NCBI GenBank assembly: GCA_051859505.1
Contig: JBHYFN010000016.1
Span: forward strand, 1 to 64,000
Direction of reading: 5' to 3'
Length of the DNA stretch: 64,000 bases
From: JAFIEN01 sp051859505
Lineage (GTDB): Bacteria; Pseudomonadota; Alphaproteobacteria; Rhodobacterales; Rhodobacteraceae
Shown piece after piece: positions 16,653 to 26,197 of this stretch (positions are counted from its first letter, which is position 1; each line of letters starts with the position of its first letter). The notes under the pieces were generated by a model. That model did no database searches and had not been told where the DNA came from. It worked only from the letters and a program-made list of their open reading frames with translations. The position numbers and the translations under genes are program-made.

Positions 16653-17674
16653 TGGCGGGTGCCCGGCAGGCGGCCAAGCCCGGAGGACTGGCGCGATTCC
16701 TTGCGCTGGAAGGCGTGCCCATCGCCATCGTCTTTGCCGTGCTGATCGGCCTTTTCGTGATCACCGCGCCGGGGGCCTTCACCGGCTACCGCATCTACAT
16801 GAGCTTCATGGCCACGGTGCCGCCGCCGATGATCGTGGCGCTGGGTCTGACGCTTGTCGTTGTCGCGGGCGAGATCGACCTGTCCTTTCCGGCGGTGATC
16901 GCCTTCGCCTCCTACGTCTTTTGCCTGCTGTTCAAGGAATACGACCTGACCTTCGTGGCCTTTGGTGCCGCGATCCTTGCGGGCGTGGTGATGGGGCTGA
17001 TCAACGGGCTGGTCATCACCAAGCTGGGGATGCCCTCGCTGATCGCGACGCTGGCGATGCTGTTCGTCTGGGGCGGCTTCGTCACCGTGGTCTCGGGCGG
17101 CATCTCGCTGGCGATCCCGACGGTGCGGGGCACGGCGATCCACACGATCTTTGCCGGCCGGATCGGCGTCTTTCCGGTGCAGTTCCTTTGGGCCATCGGC
17201 ACGGCGGTGGCGGTCTGGTTCCTGCTGAACCGGCACCGTTTCGGCGAAAGCCTGCTTTTCATCGGCGACAGCCTCAAGGTCGCGCGCGTGGTCGGCATCG
17301 CCACGGACCGCGAGAAGATCAAGCTTTTCACCCTCATGGGGGGCCTGTCGGCCTTCGCGGGAGTGCTGCTCAGCCTCGAGACGGGCACCTACTTCTCGCA
17401 GGCGGGGATGGGCTACCTGCTGATCGTCGTCGCCTCGGTATTCATCGGCGGCACCTCGATCTTCGGCGGCTCGGGCAAGGTGATCGGCACGGTCTTCGGC
17501 GCGCTCATCGTCGCGGTGATCGAGGCGGGGCTGGTCGCCAGCGGCATCCAGGGCTTCTGGACGCGCTTCTACATCGGCGTGGTCTTCATCGTGGCCGTCA
17601 CGATGAACACGGCAATCGAGGACCCCGACAAGGTCCCGCTACTGCGCGACCTGCGCGCATTCACACGGAACTGA
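16652..17674 (+). CDS. Sugar-type ABC transporter permease (RbsC/BPD_transp_2 family)
   Basis: Encodes 340 aa with about nine to ten membrane helices. Family signatures include GLTLVVVAGEIDLSFPAV and VVASVFIGGTSIFGGSGKV. It forms the inner-membrane channel for the binding protein and ATPase encoded just downstream; it overlaps the RraA-like gene by one base. Confidence 0.92.
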   Translation: MAGARQAAKPGGLARFLALEGVPIAIVFAVLIGLFVITAPGAFTGYRIYMSFMATVPPPMIVALGLTLVVVAGEIDLSFPAVIAFASYVFCLLFKEYDLTFVAFGAAILAGVVMGLINGLVITKLGMPSLIATLAMLFVWGGFVTVVSGGISLAIPTVRGTAIHTIFAGRIGVFPVQFLWAIGTAVAVWFLLNRHRFGESLLFIGDSLKVARVVGIATDREKIKLFTLMGGLSAFAGVLLSLETGTYFSQAGMGYLLIVVASVFIGGTSIFGGSGKVIGTVFGALIVAVIEAGLVASGIQGFWTRFYIGVVFIVAVTMNTAIEDPDKVPLLRDLRAFTRN

Positions 17675-17699
17675 CGTTCCAACAGAGGAGTAAGGCCCG

Positions 17700-18674
17700 A
17701 TGAAAAGACTGCTTGCGACACTGGCCGCGGCCGCGTTTTCGGTCAGCGCGCTGACAACGGCCGCCACGGCGCAGGAACCCGTGGACAGCGGCATGACCAT
17801 CTATTTCCAGATGGGCGGAAATCCCGGCGACGCGGCCACCCTTGCCCGCGAGCTTGGCGCAAGGGATGCGGCACGCATCCTCAACGTCACGCTGATCGAA
17901 CAGCATTCGGGCTGGGATCCGCAGCGCATGGTCGTTCAGGCGAACGAGGCGCTGGCCGCCCAGCCGGACGCCATCGTCGTGATGGGCCACGCCGGAACCG
18001 ATGCGATGCAGGTCTTTCTGGACCGCGCCGCCGATGACGGCATCGTCGTGATCGTCAACAACAACGCCCTGCCCGGAACCGGGCTAAGCTACTTCGGCCT
18101 CGACAATTACGGGGCGGGGCGCAACCTGGCCTCGCTCACCATCCAGAACGGCAATCTTTCGGCGGGCGACAGTGTCGTCGTCTACGGCGCCTTCATCGAA
18201 GGCGCCCCCGGCTTTGACGTGGCCAAGGGCACGACCGATGTGCTGGACGAGGCGGGCATCAGCTACGACACCCTGCAATGGTCGAACGAGGCGGTGCTTG
18301 ACCCGGCATTGTCGGTTCCCGTCCTGATCGCCTATCTCGAGACCAATCCCGACACCAAGGCGATCATCGTGCCCGGCCATGGCGGCATCACCGCCGTTCT
18401 GGACCGTGTCCTGCGCGATGCCGGCAAGGCCCCGGGCGAGATCACGACCTCGGGCTTCGACATCTCGCCCGCCGCGATCGAGGGGGTGAAGGATGGCTAC
18501 ATCACCGTCGTCCTTGACCAGCAGCCCTATCTGCAGGGCTTCATGCCCGTGGTCGCGGCCGTGCTTGAAGCGAAATACGGCATCGCCGGTCTGGACCTGA
18601 ACACCGGCGGCGGCTTCCTGACCCAGTCGAATGTCGAAGCGCTCGAGGCGCTGATCGCCACCGGCATCCGCTGA
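17700..18674 (+). CDS. Periplasmic sugar-type ABC substrate-binding protein
   Basis: Encodes 324 aa with a Sec signal (KRLLATLAAAAFSVSALTTAATAQ). The mature protein is a type I periplasmic binding fold (Peripla_BP_4): MVVQANEALAAQPDAIVVMG, SYFGLDNYGAGRNLA, and TSGFDISPAAIEGVKDGYI. It captures the operon's substrate. A strong GC hairpin follows its stop. Ligand unknown; the dehydratase suggests an aldonic acid or related compound. Confidence 0.9.
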   Translation: MKRLLATLAAAAFSVSALTTAATAQEPVDSGMTIYFQMGGNPGDAATLARELGARDAARILNVTLIEQHSGWDPQRMVVQANEALAAQPDAIVVMGHAGTDAMQVFLDRAADDGIVVIVNNNALPGTGLSYFGLDNYGAGRNLASLTIQNGNLSAGDSVVVYGAFIEGAPGFDVAKGTTDVLDEAGISYDTLQWSNEAVLDPALSVPVLIAYLETNPDTKAIIVPGHGGITAVLDRVLRDAGKAPGEITTSGFDISPAAIEGVKDGYITVVLDQQPYLQGFMPVVAAVLEAKYGIAGLDLNTGGGFLTQSNVEALEALIATGIR

Positions 18675-18680
18675 TCCCGG

Positions 18681-18708
18681 GCCCGGGCGGAGGAGGTTCC
18701 GCCCGGGC
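18681..18708. terminator. Intra-operon hairpin after binding-protein gene
   Basis: GCCCGGGCGGA and TCCGCCCGGGC form a perfect 11-base stem with a six-base loop between the binding-protein and ATPase genes. Its place suggests partial termination or protection of the upstream mRNA, raising binding-protein levels. Similar hairpins follow binding-protein genes at 28223 and 46663. Confidence 0.7.
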
Positions 18709-18731
18709 CATTCCAACGGAGACGACTGACC

Positions 18732-19502
18732 ATGACCGCCCCCCCGATTGTCCGGCTTGAGAATGTCACGAAAAGCTATGGCAAGGTCGAAAGCCTGCGC
18801 GGTGTCACGCTTGACATCGGCGCGAACGAGATCGTGGGCCTGATCGGTGACAACGGGGCGGGGAAATCCACGCTGATCAAGGTCTTGACCGGCGTCGAGC
18901 GCCCGACCTCGGGGTCGATCTTCATCAAGGGCGAAAAGATCGACGCGGCCTCCTATTCCGTGCGCGAGGCCCAGAAGCTGAGGATCGAGACGGTCTATCA
19001 GGAATCCTCGCTGGGCGAGAAACAGCCCCTCTGGCGCAACTTCTTTGTCGGACGGCCGATCACCAACCGCTTCGGCTTCATCAACGTCAAGGCGCAGCGC
19101 GAGGCGGCCGAGCATATCATGCGCACCACCATCGGCTTTCGCGGGGTGGGGATCGACGTGAACACGCCCGTTTCGTCGCTATCGGGAGGCGAAAGGCAGG
19201 GCGTGGCCATCGGGCGGGCGATGTATTTCGAAAGCGATCTGATCGTGCTGGACGAACCCACCGTCGCCCTGGCGATCAAGGAGGTGCAGAAGGTTCTGGA
19301 CTTCATCCGCTCGATCAAGGCCGGCGGGCGGACCTGCATCTATATCGAACACAACATCCACCACGTGCACGAGGTCTGCGACCGGCTGATCGTGCTGGAC
19401 CGCGGGCAGGTCGCGCTCGATGTGCCGACGTCCGATTTGACCTATACCGAGCTGACCGAGTTCCTGATGTCGCTGCACGCGCCTGCGCGGAACACGGCCT
19501 GA
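18732..19502 (+). CDS. ABC transporter ATP-binding protein, single-domain sugar type
   Basis: Encodes 256 aa. It has Walker A GDNGAGKST, signature LSGGERQGVAIG, Walker B LIVLDEPT and switch His in YIEHNIHH. Only one nucleotide-binding domain is present, as in FrcA-type carriers, rather than the double-domain RbsA form. It completes the importer with the permease and binding protein upstream. Confidence 0.92.
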   Translation: MTAPPIVRLENVTKSYGKVESLRGVTLDIGANEIVGLIGDNGAGKSTLIKVLTGVERPTSGSIFIKGEKIDAASYSVREAQKLRIETVYQESSLGEKQPLWRNFFVGRPITNRFGFINVKAQREAAEHIMRTTIGFRGVGIDVNTPVSSLSGGERQGVAIGRAMYFESDLIVLDEPTVALAIKEVQKVLDFIRSIKAGGRTCIYIEHNIHHVHEVCDRLIVLDRGQVALDVPTSDLTYTELTEFLMSLHAPARNTA

Positions 19503-19519
19503 TCCCCTGACCACGAAAG

Positions 19520-20401
19520 ATGCCCGCCATGACAGCCCGCGCCCGCTGCGATTGCCACGTCAACATCTGGAACGACGAGGATGTGCTGCCCCTCTATCAC
19601 CAGCAGCAGGCCCGCATCCGCAAGGGCGAGGTTGCGCCCAAGTCGGATGCCGAGACGCTGTTTGCCGAGATGGCCGATGTCGAAAAGGCCATCGTCTTTG
19701 CCATCGGCTACGGCGACAGTGTCGGCATCCAGAGCAGCGACGAGACGACGGCCGCCTGCGTGGCGAAATATCCCGACAAGTTCGTGGGCTTCGCCTATGT
19801 CGACCCCCGCCGCCCCGACTGCCTGGAGCGGCTGGAACATGCCCACAAGAGCCTTGGCCTGAAGGGCGTGAAGTTCGGGCCGATCTACAACGGCGTCGCG
19901 CTGTCGGACCCGCGGCTTGACCCGGTTTACCGCTATTGCCAGGCCAATGACCTGCCGCTCACGATGCATATGGGCACGACCTTCGCCCGCAACGCCCCCA
20001 TCGACATGGGCCGCGCGCTGCATGTCGAACCCGTTGCCCTGCGCTATCCCGACCTGACGATGATCCTGGCCCATATGGGCCATCCCTGGCACGAGGATGC
20101 CATCGTCGTCGCCCGCAAGCAGCCGCGGGTCTTCCTCGAGGTCTCGGCCCTGTTCTACCGGCCCTGGCAATACTACAACACGCTGATCTGCGCGCAGGAA
20201 TACAAGGTCATCGACAAGATCTACTTCGGCACGGATTTCCCCTTCGCCCGCGTGGACGAGTCGGTCGAGGGCCTCTTGCGGATCAACGATCAGCTCGAGG
20301 GGACAAGGCTGCCCCGCGTGAGCGACGAGACGATGCAGGCCATCCTGCAATCCGACCCGCTGTCCGACTGGTGGCAGGGGGACGGGCCGCTGGCGGCGTG
20401 A
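19520..20401 (+). CDS. Amidohydrolase_2-family metal hydrolase
   Basis: Encodes 293 aa. A TIM-barrel amidohydrolase of the ACMSD/amidohydrolase_2 type: N-terminal CDCHVNIW (in place of the usual HxH), LPLTMHMGTTFAR, MILAHMGHPWHEDA, and YFGTDFPFARVDE. Members hydrolyse lactones or decarboxylate. As last gene of the dehydratase/ABC operon it may open a sugar lactone. The first HxH is altered to CHV, so metal binding may differ. Confidence 0.8.
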   Translation: MPAMTARARCDCHVNIWNDEDVLPLYHQQQARIRKGEVAPKSDAETLFAEMADVEKAIVFAIGYGDSVGIQSSDETTAACVAKYPDKFVGFAYVDPRRPDCLERLEHAHKSLGLKGVKFGPIYNGVALSDPRLDPVYRYCQANDLPLTMHMGTTFARNAPIDMGRALHVEPVALRYPDLTMILAHMGHPWHEDAIVVARKQPRVFLEVSALFYRPWQYYNTLICAQEYKVIDKIYFGTDFPFARVDESVEGLLRINDQLEGTRLPRVSDETMQAILQSDPLSDWWQGDGPLAA

Positions 20402-20417
20402 AGGGCCGGGCCCTGCC

Positions 20418-22280
20418 CTACCAGACCACCGGATGCGTCTCGCCCGTTGCGACATTGACAAAGCCCTGCGGCGCAAGCGGCGATGGCGCCACCAGAACCC
20501 AGCGCCAGGGCGCGCAGGTCAGCGTGGCAAAGGCGAGGCGTTCGGGAAAGCCGGGATACCAGTGGCGGGTGAAGCTGGGTTCGTACAGCCAGTCGATATC
20601 CTCGGCCGCCGCATAAAGCGCCTGCATCTCGGTATCCAGCGCCTCGGCGGGCCGCGCGGTCATCAGCCCGCCCACCTCGTAGCGTACGGTCGCGGCAAGG
20701 GCGCCGCGCTTGACCAGCGCCCAGCCGCCGTGGATGTCGCGCAGCGCGTTGACGGCCTCTGCCATGGCTGCATCGGACGATCCCGTCACCCAGATGTTGT
20801 GCTTGTCATGGCCAAGCGAGGCGGCAAGCGCCGTATCCGGGTCGCGCGGGCCGGTGCCAAGCCAGAACATCGCCGCCGTCTTCCCCTCGCCCGAGAAGCG
20901 GTCGACGATGGCGAATTTGGTCACGTTGCGGTCCGGGTCGCGCTGGACCGCGCCGTCGCGGACTGGCAGTTCCATCGTGATGAAATCGTCGTTCCAGTGG
21001 AACGGGCGCAGGAGCGCGGCTTGTGCGGTGGCCGCGTCACGCGGGGCGGGGATGGCGAAATCCTGCGCCGTGACGGGCCGGTCGATGCGGACCGTGTCGG
21101 TCGCCCAGGCGGGCCAGTCGATCCGGGGCAGCGCGCCGGTATAGCGCGGCCCGTCCGAGACCTGTTCGCCATCCGCCCAGACCTCGGCGATCTCGAGGCT
21201 CTCCACATCGCTCAGCAGCACCAGATCGGCAAAGCGCCCCGGCGCGATGGAGCCGACCCAGGCCCCCAGCCGCATATGGCGGGCGGGGTTCAGCGTGACC
21301 ATCTGGATCGCGATTTCCGGCGCAAGCCCCGCGCCGATCGCCTGCCGGACATTGTGGTCCGTCGCCCCCAGCTTCAGCGTGTTGCTGGCAGACCGGTCAT
21401 CGGTGCAGAGCGCAAGCTGGCTCCAGTCCGCGATCCCGGCCTGCAAGAGCCCCGCGACAAGGGCGGGCGTCGCATGGGGGCGCAGTTGCACGAACAGGCC
21501 GCGGGCAAGCTTGTCCAGCACCTCCTCGACCGCGCCCGCCTCGTGGTCCGAGGCGATGCCGGTGGCGGCGAAGGCGTTGATCTCATGCACTTCCACCAGC
21601 CCCGCGGCATGGCCCTCGACCACGCCGCGGGCGGCGAAGGTGGCGCGGATCATGCCCCAAAGGCGGTCGTGCGAGGGATTCTCGGGGTTCCAGACGGCGG
21701 GCCAGTCCATCACCTCGTCCAGCCCGGGCACCATCGGATTGGCCATGAAGCCCTGCTGTTCTGCCTCGCCATAATGCCCGCCGCCCCATTCCCATGCGGT
21801 GGGCGGCACGGCAGAACCGGGAAGGGGAAAGATCTTCAGCGGCGATCCCGCCAGCCGCGCGGTCAGCCAGAAATCGAGGTTCCGTTCGCCGTTGACGTTC
21901 GAGAATTCGTGGCTCGCCTCGCAGGTCCAGGTGCAGCCACGGGGCAGGACAAGCTCCGCCTCGTATTCCGGGGTCAGGTGGGTGGATTCGATATGCTTGT
22001 GCACCTCGCCAAAGCCCGGCACGGCAGAGAAGGGCCGCTCGATCCGTTCCGCCACCTCGCCCCGATAGGTGCCGGCGGGCCCGGTCCAGGCGATGCGGCG
22101 GCCCGAGATGACGATCTCCTGATCCTCGAGCCAGCAGCGGGTGTTCACGTCCAGCAGACGCGCCACGCGGATCGCCTTCGTCGCGGGCCGCTTGCCCAGC
22201 GCCACAAGCGTCAGGTGCTGGCGCAGGCGCACCTCGTCATCGGGCTGGATCAGCAGGTCGTCGGGAAGCGAACAGTCCAT
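20418..22280 (-). CDS. Adenine deaminase-type amidohydrolase
   Basis: Encodes 620 aa. It shows the Ade pattern: PGFGEVHKHIESTHLTPEYE with metal-binding histidines, LCTDDRSASN with the catalytic Asp, MVTLNPARHMRLGAWVGSIA, and a C-terminal domain with GHDKHNIWVTGSSDAAM. It converts adenine to hypoxanthine with release of ammonia. ATG 22280 overlaps the stop of the upstream gene (TGATG). The N-terminal extension relative to typical ~550-600 aa enzymes is small. Related substrates are possible. Confidence 0.85.
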   Translation of the reverse strand: MDCSLPDDLLIQPDDEVRLRQHLTLVALGKRPATKAIRVARLLDVNTRCWLEDQEIVISGRRIAWTGPAGTYRGEVAERIERPFSAVPGFGEVHKHIESTHLTPEYEAELVLPRGCTWTCEASHEFSNVNGERNLDFWLTARLAGSPLKIFPLPGSAVPPTAWEWGGGHYGEAEQQGFMANPMVPGLDEVMDWPAVWNPENPSHDRLWGMIRATFAARGVVEGHAAGLVEVHEINAFAATGIASDHEAGAVEEVLDKLARGLFVQLRPHATPALVAGLLQAGIADWSQLALCTDDRSASNTLKLGATDHNVRQAIGAGLAPEIAIQMVTLNPARHMRLGAWVGSIAPGRFADLVLLSDVESLEIAEVWADGEQVSDGPRYTGALPRIDWPAWATDTVRIDRPVTAQDFAIPAPRDAATAQAALLRPFHWNDDFITMELPVRDGAVQRDPDRNVTKFAIVDRFSGEGKTAAMFWLGTGPRDPDTALAASLGHDKHNIWVTGSSDAAMAEAVNALRDIHGGWALVKRGALAATVRYEVGGLMTARPAEALDTEMQALYAAAEDIDWLYEPSFTRHWYPGFPERLAFATLTCAPWRWVLVAPSPLAPQGFVNVATGETHPVVW

Positions 22281-23035
22281 CACCGCCGCCCCCCGGCCCA
22301 GTCCACGATCCCGCCCCAAAGCGGATCATAGCCCGCCCAATCGACAAAGGGCGGCGGCGCCCAATGCGGGCCGCAGTCGCTGGCGAAGGCCACCGCGCGG
22401 CCCTTGCCATGGGTGCCGGCGACGATCAGGGGATCCTCGCCGACCTTTGCCACGACCTCGGCCCCCGGTCTGGCCGCGATCCGGTTGTAGCCCAGAAGCG
22501 CGGGCCATTCGACCGGTAGGCCCGCGACGATCGGGTGGTCGGCCAGCGTGACGCGTGGGGTGATGCCGGCGGGGTTCTCGGCCCGGTCGTCATGGCGTGA
22601 CAGGGTGACGGGCAAAGCCTCCTCGACCGGCGATCCGGCATATTGGCCCTTGGCGTCGATCCCTTGGAACGTGAGGTAGCCGCCCACCATCACAAGGCCC
22701 CCGCCGCCCGCCACGTAATCGCGGATCACGGCCAGCCGGTTGGGGAGGGGCGTGGAGCGGAAGAAGGTCTCGGGGTGCAGAAGCAGCGTGTTCGCCCCGA
22801 TATCGGACAGGATCACGCAGTCATAGGCCGCAAGCGCCTCGGCCGTCTGGGGAAAGCTGCGGGCGGCGACATGGGCGGGCTGGTAGTCGATCTCCCACCC
22901 GGCTGCGGTCAGCGCGCGCTTCAGATAGTCGCCGCCTTCGGCATATTCGGTCGTGGTGAAGCTGTCGAAGCCCTTCTGGTGGATCGAATGGATCGTCCAG
23001 CTTTCACCGGCGAAGAGGACTTTGGGGGCGGGCAT
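22280..23035 (-). CDS. Glutamine amidotransferase-like protein (GATase1-like/DUF1355)
   Basis: Encodes 251 aa. The flavodoxin-like fold of GATase1-like proteins is visible (KVLFAGESWTIHS, YDCVILSDIGANTLLLHP, GGGLVMVGGYLTFQG, AFASDCGPHWAPP). I see no cysteine nucleophile at the usual elbow, so glutaminase activity is doubtful. It sits in an operon with creatininase-like, cytidine deaminase and adenine deaminase genes. Exact role unknown. Confidence 0.75.
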   Translation of the reverse strand: MPAPKVLFAGESWTIHSIHQKGFDSFTTTEYAEGGDYLKRALTAAGWEIDYQPAHVAARSFPQTAEALAAYDCVILSDIGANTLLLHPETFFRSTPLPNRLAVIRDYVAGGGGLVMVGGYLTFQGIDAKGQYAGSPVEEALPVTLSRHDDRAENPAGITPRVTLADHPIVAGLPVEWPALLGYNRIAARPGAEVVAKVGEDPLIVAGTHGKGRAVAFASDCGPHWAPPPFVDWAGYDPLWGGIVDWAGGRR

Positions 23036-23056
23036 GGGGCTCTCCTTGGCAGGGTC

Positions 23057-23788
23057 TCAGAAATCGTGCCGCGCGCGGAAGGCGGCGACAAGGGGCAGGC
23101 AATTGGCGACGATGCCGGCGATGAGTTTCCGGCCCGTGTCAGCCGTCGCCGGACGGGGATCGCCGAAGACGCCGGAGGCGGAGATTTCGCGCAGCTGCAT
23201 CGGCTGTGTTCCGAAATCGGGCGGGAAGGTCGGGTAGTCGGGGCGGGCCTGATCCATCCGCACGGCATCTGGGCGCAGCGCCAGCATCATCGCCGTTTCC
23301 ACCTCGTCGGCATGGTAGAAGCCCGGAGCGGCGGGGGTGCTGGTGCAATGGCGGGCGGCCAGCGACTCGAGCCCCGGATAGTCCAGATGCAGAACCGGCA
23401 GCCCCTCGGACGACAGCGTCCGGGCGGCCAGCGCGATGGGCTCTCGGTTGCCGAAATGGCCGTTGAGCGTGATGAGGGCGGGCAGGCCCATCCGGTACAC
23501 ACCGCGGCCGATATCGGTCACGAGGGCGCGCAAGGTCTCGGGGCTGGCGGAGAGCGTGCCGGGAAAGCTCTCGCAACTCCAGGCATCGCCATAGGGGATC
23601 GCGGGCAGCAGGAAAGCGTCCAGCGCCTCGGCCAAAGCGCGGGCGACGCCGGTGGCAAGGTCGGTGTCGGTGGTGAGCGGGAGGTGCGCGCCGTGCTGCT
23701 CGGTGGCGCCAATGGGCAGGATGGCGAGCGCGCCGCGCGTCACGGCGGCCTCGGCCTCGGGCCAGGTGGCGCGGGCGGCCTCGATCAC
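23057..23788 (-). CDS. Creatininase-family amidohydrolase
   Basis: Encodes 243 aa. The metal-binding signature LPIGATEQHGAHLPLTTDTD (Glu, His, Asp ligands) and LNGHFGN are characteristic of creatininase/formamide hydrolases. It hydrolyses a cyclic or linear amide; the salvage context suggests a purine- or pyrimidine-breakdown product. Start is GTG 23788, overlapping the cytidine deaminase stop by four bases (GTGA). Confidence 0.88.
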   Translation of the reverse strand: MIEAARATWPEAEAAVTRGALAILPIGATEQHGAHLPLTTDTDLATGVARALAEALDAFLLPAIPYGDAWSCESFPGTLSASPETLRALVTDIGRGVYRMGLPALITLNGHFGNREPIALAARTLSSEGLPVLHLDYPGLESLAARHCTSTPAAPGFYHADEVETAMMLALRPDAVRMDQARPDYPTFPPDFGTQPMQLREISASGVFGDPRPATADTGRKLIAGIVANCLPLVAAFRARHDF

Positions 23789-24687
23789 GGGGTCCAGCCG
23801 TGGATGGTGAGGGGCGCGCCGGGCGCGAGGGTGGAGAGCGTCGCGCGGGTCGTGGCGGAATAGTCCACCGCGCCGCCGATGACGGTGCCCAGATGGGCAT
23901 GGGCGATGTCGGCGTAGCCGCCCCCGCCCGCCAGAAGCGCGATCAGGGCGGCTTGCAGCGGCGGCAGGGTGGGGTTGAAGGCGACGCTTTCGAAGCTTGC
24001 CCCGGCGACGGCCTCGCCGCCCCGAAGTTCAAGCACCACGGCCCCGGGGCAGCGCGAATAAGGCGCCCAGGCCCGGCGGCCGGTCCGGGTCAGGAGCGGG
24101 GGGCCGTCGGAGGTGAGGGTTGGGAAGGTCTCGGCCCCCGGCACCGCGCCTTCCTGCCCCAGATAGGCGGGGTCGAAGGGCCAGGGATACAGGTCGGACA
24201 GGCGCAGGCGGTGGCCCAGCGGGTCGATCAGCCACAGCTCCGGCCCGCCCGAGAATTCCGACAGGAACTGGCGGCAATGGGCGCAAGGGTGTGCTTCGTC
24301 CAGCGCGATGGCACTCAGGCGCTGACCAAGCTGCATTGCGCGGGTCGCGACGAAGCCTTCGCCGTGGACGGTCATGCCCAGATGCGTGCCGGGAAACTCG
24401 AGGTTGCCACCAAGGATCACATCGCCCGAGGCCAGCAGCCCCACCGCGCCCACGAAGAAGCCCGAAACGGGCGGGCGGGCATGGGCGCGCGCGGCGGCGA
24501 CCAGATGCAGCATCAGGTCTTCGGGTCCGGCAAGCCCCTCCTCGGCCACGATCCGCGCGACCTCGGCCGCCGGCAGGACAAGGCCCGGGGCAAGCGCGGC
24601 CAGCGCCTGGTCGCGGAGCCGCTCGGCATCCTGTCCGGCCAGCCGCAAGGGCACGGCGGGATCGGCCCGAAACGGGTTCACCGACAT
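23785..24687 (-). CDS. cdd: Cytidine deaminase, two-domain type
   Basis: Encodes 300 aa, the length of E. coli-type Cdd with an active N-terminal and a degenerate C-terminal domain. The zinc site is MTVHGEGFVATRA (HxE; Gly replaces the usual Ala) plus HPCAHCRQFLSEF (PCxxC). It deaminates cytidine/deoxycytidine to uridine in the cytoplasm. ATG 24687 chosen by homology. First gene of a four-gene leftward salvage operon divergent from the nucleoside-import operon. Confidence 0.88.
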   Translation of the reverse strand: MSVNPFRADPAVPLRLAGQDAERLRDQALAALAPGLVLPAAEVARIVAEEGLAGPEDLMLHLVAAARAHARPPVSGFFVGAVGLLASGDVILGGNLEFPGTHLGMTVHGEGFVATRAMQLGQRLSAIALDEAHPCAHCRQFLSEFSGGPELWLIDPLGHRLRLSDLYPWPFDPAYLGQEGAVPGAETFPTLTSDGPPLLTRTGRRAWAPYSRCPGAVVLELRGGEAVAGASFESVAFNPTLPPLQAALIALLAGGGGYADIAHAHLGTVIGGAVDYSATTRATLSTLAPGAPLTIHGWTP

Positions 24688-24788
24688 GGGCCACACAACC
24701 CTGCGCTGCGCGTGCACAAGGGGTTTGCCGGAAAACCGGGCAATCGCCTCCTGCAGGGCGGAATCGGCTGTCCGGGCGGGCTTTGCAT

Positions 24789-24817
24789 TTGACAGACCTG
24801 TGAGATTTCGGATTAGC
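24789..24817 (+). promoter_or_regulatory. Candidate promoter for nucleoside-salvage operon
   Basis: A perfect -35 box TTGACA (24789-24794) is followed after 17 bases by ATTAGC, a poor -10 box. It lies 37 bases before the amidohydrolase start in the 166-base divergent gap. Tentative. Confidence 0.35.
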
Positions 24818-24853
24818 CTGTCGGAATAGACCGAATTCCCCTGCGCGGGTCAA

Positions 24854-26197
24854 ATGGCATCTTTCCTTCTGCTCAACCCGACCATCCTGACCGTCGATGA
24901 CCGGGACCGGACCTTCGCGCAGGGCTGGATCGCCTTGGCCGAGGGCCGTATCGCGGGCCTTGGCCCGATGGACACCGCCCCCGATCCGGCGGGCTTTGAC
25001 GAGGTGCTGGACCTTGCGGGCCACCTTGTCATGCCGGGCCTTGTGAACGCCCATACCCATAGCGCGATGATCCTGTTCCGGGGCCGGTCCGAGGGCCACA
25101 GCCTGCTGACGATGGAGGGCTGGTACAACACGATCCGCGAACCGGAACTTTCGCTTCTGCCCTCCGACATCGGACCCGCCGTCGCGCTCTCTTGCGCCGA
25201 GATGGCGCTGTCGGGCACCACCACCTTCAGCGACCAGTATTTCTTTGCCGAGGAAATCGCCGAGGCCGCCGGAGCCTCGGGCCTGCGGGCGGTGATCGCC
25301 TATGGCATCGTGCAACTGGGTGACGAGGCGCGGGGGGAGGAGGAGCTTGGCAATGCCGTGGCCTTCGTCGAAGGGCAGCGCCGTGCCGGGGGGCGGGTGG
25401 TGCCGTGGTTCGGGCCGCATGCGCCTTACGTGGACAATGACGAGGCGCTTCTGCGGGCCGAGGTTGCGGCGGCGGTGCGGCTGGGATGCGGGATGCATCT
25501 GCACATGGCGGCGGGGCCCGAGGACAACGAAGAGACGCTTGCCCGCTACGGCCTGACCGCCACGCAGGCGCTGGCCCGCGACGGGTTCTTCGCGGGCCGC
25601 GTGCTGGCGGCGCATTGCCTTGACCTGTCGCCCGAGGATATCGCCACCTTCGCCGCCCACCCTTCCGCCAGCGTCGCCCATTGCGCCAGCGCCGGGCTGC
25701 GCTCGGGCCGCGAGGGCATCTGCCCGGTGGTGGAGTTGCGCGCGGCGGGGGTGACGGTCGCGCTTGGCACCGACAATGTGGCCGCGAACAACAGCTACGA
25801 CATGGTTTCGGAAATGCGGATGGCCGGTCTGGTCGCCAGCCACCGCGAGGGGCGGGCGCAGCCGCTGTCCTCACGCGATCTGGTGCGGATGGCGACGATC
25901 GAGGGCGCCCGCGCGCTGGGGCTGGAGCACGAGACGGGATCGCTCGAACCCGGGAAGGCCGCGGATGTGATCGCCTTCGACATGACCGGGCCGGGCTGGA
26001 GCGAGACGCCCGATGTGGCGACCACGCTGGTCTATTCCGGCTCGGGCCGCGACCTGCGGCATTCCTGGGTCGCGGGCGAGCGGATCGTGGCGGACGGGCG
26101 GTTGACGCGGGCCGATCTGGGGGCCATCAAGCGCGACTATTCCGCGACCTATGCCGATTTCTGGGCGCGGGTCGCCAAGGCAAGAAAGGTGGCCTGA
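24854..26197 (+). CDS. Chlorohydrolase/MTA-SAH deaminase-like amidohydrolase
   Basis: Encodes 447 aa. It belongs to the TrzN/AtzA/SsnA amidohydrolase branch: metal site LVNAHTHSAMILFRG, then MHLHMAAGPEDNEET, AAHCLDLSPED, and ALGTDNVAANNSYDM with the catalytic Asp. Family members deaminate purine-like rings (S-adenosylhomocysteine, 8-oxoguanine, guanine). Next to a nucleoside hydrolase and nucleoside importer, a purine base or nucleoside deaminase is likely. It abuts the next gene with no gap. Confidence 0.85.
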   Translation: MASFLLLNPTILTVDDRDRTFAQGWIALAEGRIAGLGPMDTAPDPAGFDEVLDLAGHLVMPGLVNAHTHSAMILFRGRSEGHSLLTMEGWYNTIREPELSLLPSDIGPAVALSCAEMALSGTTTFSDQYFFAEEIAEAAGASGLRAVIAYGIVQLGDEARGEEELGNAVAFVEGQRRAGGRVVPWFGPHAPYVDNDEALLRAEVAAAVRLGCGMHLHMAAGPEDNEETLARYGLTATQALARDGFFAGRVLAAHCLDLSPEDIATFAAHPSASVAHCASAGLRSGREGICPVVELRAAGVTVALGTDNVAANNSYDMVSEMRMAGLVASHREGRAQPLSSRDLVRMATIEGARALGLEHETGSLEPGKAADVIAFDMTGPGWSETPDVATTLVYSGSGRDLRHSWVAGERIVADGRLTRADLGAIKRDYSATYADFWARVAKARKVA

